A DNA stretch of 64,000 nt, taken from positions 3,534,001-3,598,000 of the forward strand of contig JAWNGF010000001.1 of the NCBI GenBank assembly GCA_037039685.1. Reading direction: 5' to 3'. Each line of letters starts with the position of its first letter. Position 1 is the first letter of the stretch. The notes below the pieces were generated by a model. That model did no database searches. It had not been told where the DNA came from and saw only the letters and a program-made list of their open reading frames with translations. Made by a program: the position numbers and the translations under genes. Below, piece after piece: positions 61,080 through 64,000 of the stretch. Source of the stretch: Ceratobasidium sp. AG-K (lineage: Eukaryota > Basidiomycota > Agaricomycetes > Cantharellales > Ceratobasidiaceae).

Positions 61080-62016
61080 TCACTGCACCGCGCTATCCTC
61101 AATAGCATCGAATTGTCGGACAAATGCCATGACCTGTATTCCTTTCTAAACACGAACTATGGGGTTTGATACGATGGGGATTTCTCACCTGGGCGTCGAT
61201 TTCAGGTCCCACCGCAGATCCTACGTCTCCAACAAATAGCTGGCACTGGCCTATGAACTTTTCGAGTTCGCGGGCATGAGTCTCTGCTAGCTCAGGTTGA
61301 TTCGTCCCCTTTAGCTAGAGATATTAGCTGACCAGCTCTCAGAGAAAGGCTGGGTACCCACCTTTGCTCTAGCTAGCACTGCAGCGGTGAACGTCCCTAT
61401 TGCACCCAATGCGGCTGTAGCAAGGCGAGTCTTTGCTGCATCGTCAGTACTGCTAAAACATGAAAATACTGAAGCTATGGGAACCGCATACATTTTCATT
61501 TGGTTCCAATACAGACACAATCGTAACGAACGCGCTAACGGTGACTTGAAGAAGAAGAATGAAATTGATTCCTGTTGGACATAGTTTGGTTAGCATATGC
61601 CTGTAATTCGTGTATCCTTCATACCCCACTTGATCAACTTGCCTGTAAACAAAACTTAGATCAGCTATCCCTTTCGGTTGGGTTCTACATACTGAGCTTG
61701 TATTGGTATTTTTGTCGGGAAATGGCTTTGTCAATGCAGGGCTGTAGCCTCGCTCGAGCACTACGATCTCGCGCATGCTGGTCGCGCCACTCATCAGTAT
61801 ACCTTCAAGATGTCCGAGCCGAAGTTATAATTACCACTTTCCATCGAGTGGATTGACTTTGGTCATATGGTGCGAGTAAGAGCGTACGCTCCGAAGGCGT
61901 ATGTTGCTAAAGCCAGTATATGTGTATACTGTTTCGTGGTGAAGAGTCGAAAGGCTTACATGATCGCCGTTAGCAGTCGACCGAACATCCTCCACCGATT
62001 CAGCGGTCGGGTTCAT
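61080..62016 (-). CDS. SLATT-domain protein 2 (tandem paralogue)
   Basis: Same order as SLATT1: basic helix (SARARLQPCIDKAISRQKYQ), then INFILLLQVTVSAFVTIVSVL as membrane segment 1, EPNEN, TRLATAALGAIGTFTAAVL as segment 2, then TNQPELAETHARELEKF and IGQCQLFVGDV, ending FDAIEDSAVQ. Intron positions match SLATT1, showing duplication. The start at 62016 gives MNPTAESVEDVRS; an in-frame ATG 36 codons further upstream (62124) is possible but gives a Lys/Pro-rich end without support. Sequence differs from SLATT1 across the whole length, so the duplication is not very recent. Confidence 0.78.
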
Positions 62017-62408
62017 GATTAGTCTCAAGCGCTGCCAACGGAAGGAGTTATGTGTTTGGTTGAAGAGAGAAGTGTGTAGACTCGGAGCTCCAGAGGCTGG
62101 CGTCTTAAATCTAGGAGCAGCCACAGCATGCGTGTAGGGGTGTTTGGGCTGTGTTTTAGAAGGGGAACCCGCCCTGCGTTTCTATCCTTGCAGCTACTTT
62201 GTATGCCACACTTTCCCGCGGGCGCAGGCGCATTGGGAAACAAAGCCCGAAGTGGAAGTTTATGTCCGCACATGGGCAGTGCAATAGCGCCAATCATAGC
62301 GCAAAGGATCGGCCGCCCAAGCTAGTGCTGTACCAGACATATCTGGCGTATGGACAGATACGCGTGTATTTGGCAAAGGTTGCCAGAATGCAAGGAGGAG
62401 ATACATAA
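62017..62408. other. Spacer SLATT2 to NCS1 permease
   Basis: About 390 bp. It should hold the SLATT2 promoter and the permease 3' UTR. No exon is recognised. Confidence 0.4.
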
Positions 62409-64000
62409 TCAAACAGCTTGGTGTGATACTTTGACGTCGCTCGACTTTTCATCGGTAGGATGATCGGGGTCGACTGGTTGTATCCCGTCGTGGTCCTCCC
62501 CTGTAATGAGCTCATCGACCATGGTTTCAGTCGGAGGGAATAACTTCGAGGCGGTGAAATATGTTACTCCCGCCAAGGAAAACTGAACGGGGAGGTTTAA
62601 TTATTGCTTGTAAATCTCCATGCCACGACATACCCCTAGAAGCCAAGCAATGCTATAAAGGTGTTGACCACCCATCCCGACTGGGATTTTTGGGTTGATA
62701 GAGTGAATAAGACCTAGATTCGATGACCGTAAGCTTGTAAGCAATACGACGGAATAAGTTGCACCGACCTGGAAGATTGGGTGGAACTGACACTAGCAAT
62801 GCTAAGAGAGCTCGCCAATTCTAGGACAACATCAATAGAACTTTTTTCATCGAGGAAAGTAACTTACCACCCCCCCTGTGTACCTATAACGACCATGAGG
62901 ATTGTAAAGTGCAGGGATATCAATGTTTCCTCGGTGAATCAGCCAGTACTATAGCATGGCCTGTTAGCCTACGATTTCCTCTGACCATCTGCCGCATATA
63001 CTCACGTCGACGATCATGATGCTGCAAATTGGTCCCAAGAAGACAGTGTAGCCCCCCATGAAATTGAGGAACCCAATAGCGCTGCCTGGTTGAACAATTA
63101 GTTAATATAGGCCTAACTCTGGAGTACATTGACATACCCAATATTTCCCAAGGGCAGATAACCCAGCCCCCGATGAATGCGCAAAGGATTTGACCTCGCC
63201 TGATGTTCAGCCACTACAACGAGCCATCTAAGCCAGCAGGAAAATGCGACACCAAAGATATTCTAACCCTGGGCAACAAAGCCGTAAAATCATTGGCTGC
63301 ACTAATAGAGTTGGCTGAAACATTAGTGCCAATCGTAGCCAAGCAAAATACGAAGGAGGCAAAAAATGCCGCTGCTCGGTTGTCCCACCTGTATGGCAAA
63401 TCATGTCGGTGTAAGGACAGTATAACAACAGTAGGGAGGGTAAGTTACCGATCAATGAGAGTAAGAGGATCCCAAAGGATCTCGCCATAAATTACATTTC
63501 CGGCGCTGGTGACTGGGAATAGCGATCAAAATTGTTCCCATTTGCTTCGGCTTAGAATAGCTCACCAGCAATCCCCATGAAGGCAAAGAACGTAAATATC
63601 ACTAATATCAAATGCTATCAAAATGGTGTATTTGTGAAGTGAGGCAGCTTGACGAACCGGGAATAACCGCAGCTTGGATGTATTGGTCGCGGGGGCTACG
63701 CGCGTAACGCTGTGAAGACCAGTTCAGTATTACCCCAATCAGTTATTCATGAATGAACTTACTGTGAAATCCGGTATATTCACGGAAAGTGTCTGGAGGG
63801 GGTTCAGTAACTGGTTCAGAGCCATAAGCACGAAGCGTACAGCATAGTTGCCAATTGCAGAGTTCATCGAGGATAACACAGCTAATAAAAGGAGGCATTA
63901 AATACAGTCAAGGCATGGCAAAAGGGCGGGAGCTTACCCCAGCTTAACGCCGAGCCCGAAACAGTCGCCTTTTGTGCGAAAATGGGACCACCTCCGGTAC
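62409..64000 (-). CDS. NCS1-family permease (uracil/allantoin type), 5' part missing at window edge
   Basis: NCS1 proteins import nucleobases, allantoin or related compounds with protons at the plasma membrane. Visible blocks, in order from the window edge, are GGGPIFAQKATVSGS, LNIPDFTRYARSPRDQ, DPLTLIDRWDNRAAAFFASF, TIGTNVSANSISAANDFTAL, LCAFIGGWVICPWEIL, GFLNFMGGYTVFLGPICS, WLIHRG and YNPHGRYRY. The end is WRALLALLVSVPPNLPGLIH and SLAGVTYFTASKLFPPTE with tail KSSDVKVSHQAV, stop at 62409. Many short introns. The substrate cannot be told without the N-terminal half; the family resembles FUR4, DAL4 and related porters. Confidence 0.85.

Overview
The window reads as nuclear DNA of a basidiomycete fungus, most likely an Agaricomycete. 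My best guess is the Rhizoctonia/Ceratobasidiaceae group, but that is recognition from memory, not proof. The support is: nearly every gene is cut by many 48-70 nt GT-AG introns, genes are close together on both strands with no operons, and the gene content is eukaryotic housekeeping. The encoded proteins include MSH3, POL5, PSF1, IND1, ALG7, MOT1, SDH1, MED7 and SPF45. There are no phage, plasmid or CRISPR features.

Layout. 0.5-1.4 kb: a small secreted cysteine-containing protein. 2.1-7.0 kb: mismatch-repair MSH3. 7.1-13.0 kb: divergent NSA1 and POL5, both ribosome-biogenesis genes, sharing a 175-bp promoter. 13.1-15.4 kb: divergent GINS subunit PSF1 and mitochondrial Fe-S factor IND1. 15.5-20.6 kb: a WDR59/Mtc5-type SEA/GATOR2 subunit. 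20.9-23.7 kb: an RBM5/RBM10-like splicing regulator. 23.8-27.3 kb: ALG7 and an SLC35C-like nucleotide-sugar transporter, both on the minus strand. 28.2-38.7 kb: four head-to-tail paralogues of an O-fucosyltransferase-like, single-pass membrane protein. 39.0-41.1 kb: a GDSL esterase, a tRNA-Val(CAC) and a tiny complex I subunit. 41.2-50.8 kb: divergent MOT1 and a TBC1D5-like RabGAP. 51.1-53.7 kb: SDH1. 54.1-57.0 kb: two Ser/Thr-rich probable GPI proteins flanking MED7. 57.2-59.5 kb: splicing factor SPF45. 59.8-62.0 kb: two tandem SLATT-domain genes (predicted two-TM effectors). 62.4 kb to the right edge: a 5'-truncated NCS1 nucleobase permease.

Two accessory modules stand out. The first is the 4-copy O-FucT-like array beside a putative GDP-sugar transporter, which together look like a local glycosylation neighbourhood. 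The second is the SLATT pair, a fungal branch of a domain known from bacterial conflict systems.

A technical point matters for every reader. At least six otherwise conserved reading frames jump by one base, at about 9.47, 22.14, 34.02, 50.42, 56.83 and 57.32 kb. Several lie in housekeeping genes and near short homopolymers, so indel errors in the assembly are more likely than mass pseudogenisation. CDS coordinates below are outer limits from start codon to stop codon and contain introns.
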